64,000 nucleotides of DNA. Origin: Oscillatoria sp. SIO1A7. GTDB lineage: Bacteria > Cyanobacteriota > Cyanobacteriia > Cyanobacteriales > Laspinemataceae. Below the pieces are notes generated by a model, which had not been told where the DNA came from, ran no database searches, and saw only the letters and a list, made by a program, of their open reading frames with translations. Location: positions 141,145 through 205,144 of the forward strand of contig JAAHFN010000007.1 in the NCBI GenBank assembly GCA_010672965.1. Reading direction: 5' to 3'. A program made the position numbers and the translations under genes. Below, piece after piece: positions 63,087-64,000 of the stretch (positions within the stretch are counted from its first letter, which is position 1; every line of letters begins with the position of its first letter).

Positions 63087-64000
63087 CGTTCTGGAGCTGG
63101 TAGGGGGGAAGTATTGACATTAGAATTAGTCTGAGCACCCCCATAGATAGGGGAGCCGATCGCTCCTGCGGTGCTGGGGTTCGTTTCGTCGAGAGTTGGT
63201 CGTTCGAGAGTTGCTTCGTCGAGAGCTGGTCGGTCGAGAGTTGGTTGTTTGAAAGTTAGTTCGTCGAGAATATTAGTGGCGCGAGTGAGGGCAGCAAGTT
63301 GAATAGCAGGACTAGCTCCAGCGCGATCGCCCTTAATATAGCCATTAATATAGGAACCGACCTCGCCCAAGCAATTGATGGCGTTCATAACCTGGGGTCG
63401 GATAGCAGTATCGGCCAAAGGAAGTTTGGAAACAATAGCCACGGCTTCAGCTAAATCCGCAAGCTGGCGATAACTCAAAAAGGTTGCCATCGCTTCAAAA
63501 GATATGATAATTTCTTCGCCGCCCGTATAAGAAGAGAGCTTAGCTAAGTGCGGATGGTAGCTGGCTAAGTTGAAATCATCCCTATGCTCGTTATTCTTGC
63601 CGTTCGTTATTTTTGTCTCGTCGCTGAGATCGTATAGTATCCCAGCAAAAGTCGTTAGAGCAGTGCGACGGCGATCGCGCCAGAACCAGGTCACAGAAAT
63701 AAAAGCTATGACCAGACGGTCTATAGTTTGGTTTGCCCCATTGTAATTATAAGGACGAGAGCGCTTATCGAGTTCTGCCAGTAAGAGCCTTCCGGTGCTT
63801 GGCAATTCCCGACCATTTTGCCCCGCCGCCGGAACTGATAAGCCCAAATCTTCCCAGGTTAGTAAGGTATAGAGAAAATGTATGGGCATCGGGGTGGAAT
63901 GCAGATATTTATGTAATGCTTGTCGGACGGCTATTCGTTGAAAAGGATTGCGAGCCGCGATCGCACAAGAGCGCAATCCTTCTTTTTCGTCCTGCTGCAA
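63008..64000 (-). CDS. Partial hypothetical protein with TLDRP-type repeats
   Basis: At least 330 residues; the frame is open to the window edge, so the N-terminus is missing (the TTG at 64000 is unlikely to be the start). The visible part is helical and hydrophobic in places (DRLVIAFISVTWFWRDRRRT; YRQLADLAEAVAIVSKLPLA). A short repeat stretch (PTLDRPALDEATLERPTLDE, about 248-267) leads to the helical end. I do not recognise a family. The ending WRFLVSRSAAKIANEI is part of the 80-base duplication. Confidence 0.6.
   Translation of the reverse strand: MQQDEKEGLRSCAIAARNPFQRIAVRQALHKYLHSTPMPIHFLYTLLTWEDLGLSVPAAGQNGRELPSTGRLLLAELDKRSRPYNYNGANQTIDRLVIAFISVTWFWRDRRRTALTTFAGILYDLSDETKITNGKNNEHRDDFNLASYHPHLAKLSSYTGGEEIIISFEAMATFLSYRQLADLAEAVAIVSKLPLADTAIRPQVMNAINCLGEVGSYINGYIKGDRAGASPAIQLAALTRATNILDELTFKQPTLDRPALDEATLERPTLDETNPSTAGAIGSPIYGGAQTNSNVNTSPLPAPERAILQQVIHQWRFLVSRSAAKIANEI

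Overview
The window looks like chromosome from a filamentous cyanobacterium. The HIP1 octamer GCGATCGC occurs throughout. There are heptanucleotide tandem repeats and a dense load of short mobile repeats. Typical cyanobacterial genes are present: Tic20 and Tic22 homologues, Ycf33/DUF751, DUF4327, a SpkB-type kinase and a PatX-like peptide gene. The PatX-like gene suggests a filamentous habit. Genus was not determined.

Region by region. 1-3.7 kb is a scrambled accessory zone: shards of the NRPS gene's 5' and 3' ends, a truncated copy of a TerB-like gene, a metH remnant, and a ParD/ParE-type pair whose toxin carries a stop codon. An intact TerB-like gene and a gene I read as a tRNA-dependent cyclodipeptide synthase (CDPS) follow. 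3.7-10.8 kb is one large two-module NRPS gene (A-NMT-PCP-C-A-PCP-TE; second A domain reads as threonine). 11-16 kb holds a cytoplasmic PhnD-like binding protein, a decayed antitoxin copy split by a mobile repeat, an intact antitoxin/VapC pair and a few orphan genes. 16.4-30 kb holds spkB, an 83-bp minisatellite, pheT, a YciI-like gene, an xisI pseudogene, oxidoreductases, an NPDVA-repeat/PPC protein and ilvN. 30-33 kb is decayed: a broken VMAP-like conflict gene, simple repeats, a candidate structured RNA with terminator and a truncated caspase-like gene. 33.5-47 kb is housekeeping: antiporter, nitrilase-family amidase, tRNA-Pro(TGG), tic22, prmC, tsaC-type gene, a kinase-like gene, rpmA/rplU/rpsF, a FAH-family gene and two tic20 genes. 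47-64 kb has small conserved genes, two group II introns, an MFS exporter, nagZ, rbfA, ycf33, an ADP-ribosylglycohydrolase and a partial gene at the edge.

The main hunt results are: (a) a CDPS gene directly upstream of an NRPS, inside a zone that has repeatedly duplicated and lost pieces of the same cluster; (b) several families of miniature inverted-repeat elements whose target duplications can be read within the window. Family A duplicates TA. Family B duplicates TTA/TAA, and two copies sit on TAA stop codons. Nested copies give the order of insertion; (c) two group II introns whose exact ends are confirmed by empty sites elsewhere in the window, one of them lacking an ORF; (d) a candidate PatX with RGGGR; (e) an unidentified structured RNA. 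Family names, domain calls and functions come from reading the translations by eye; no database search was possible.
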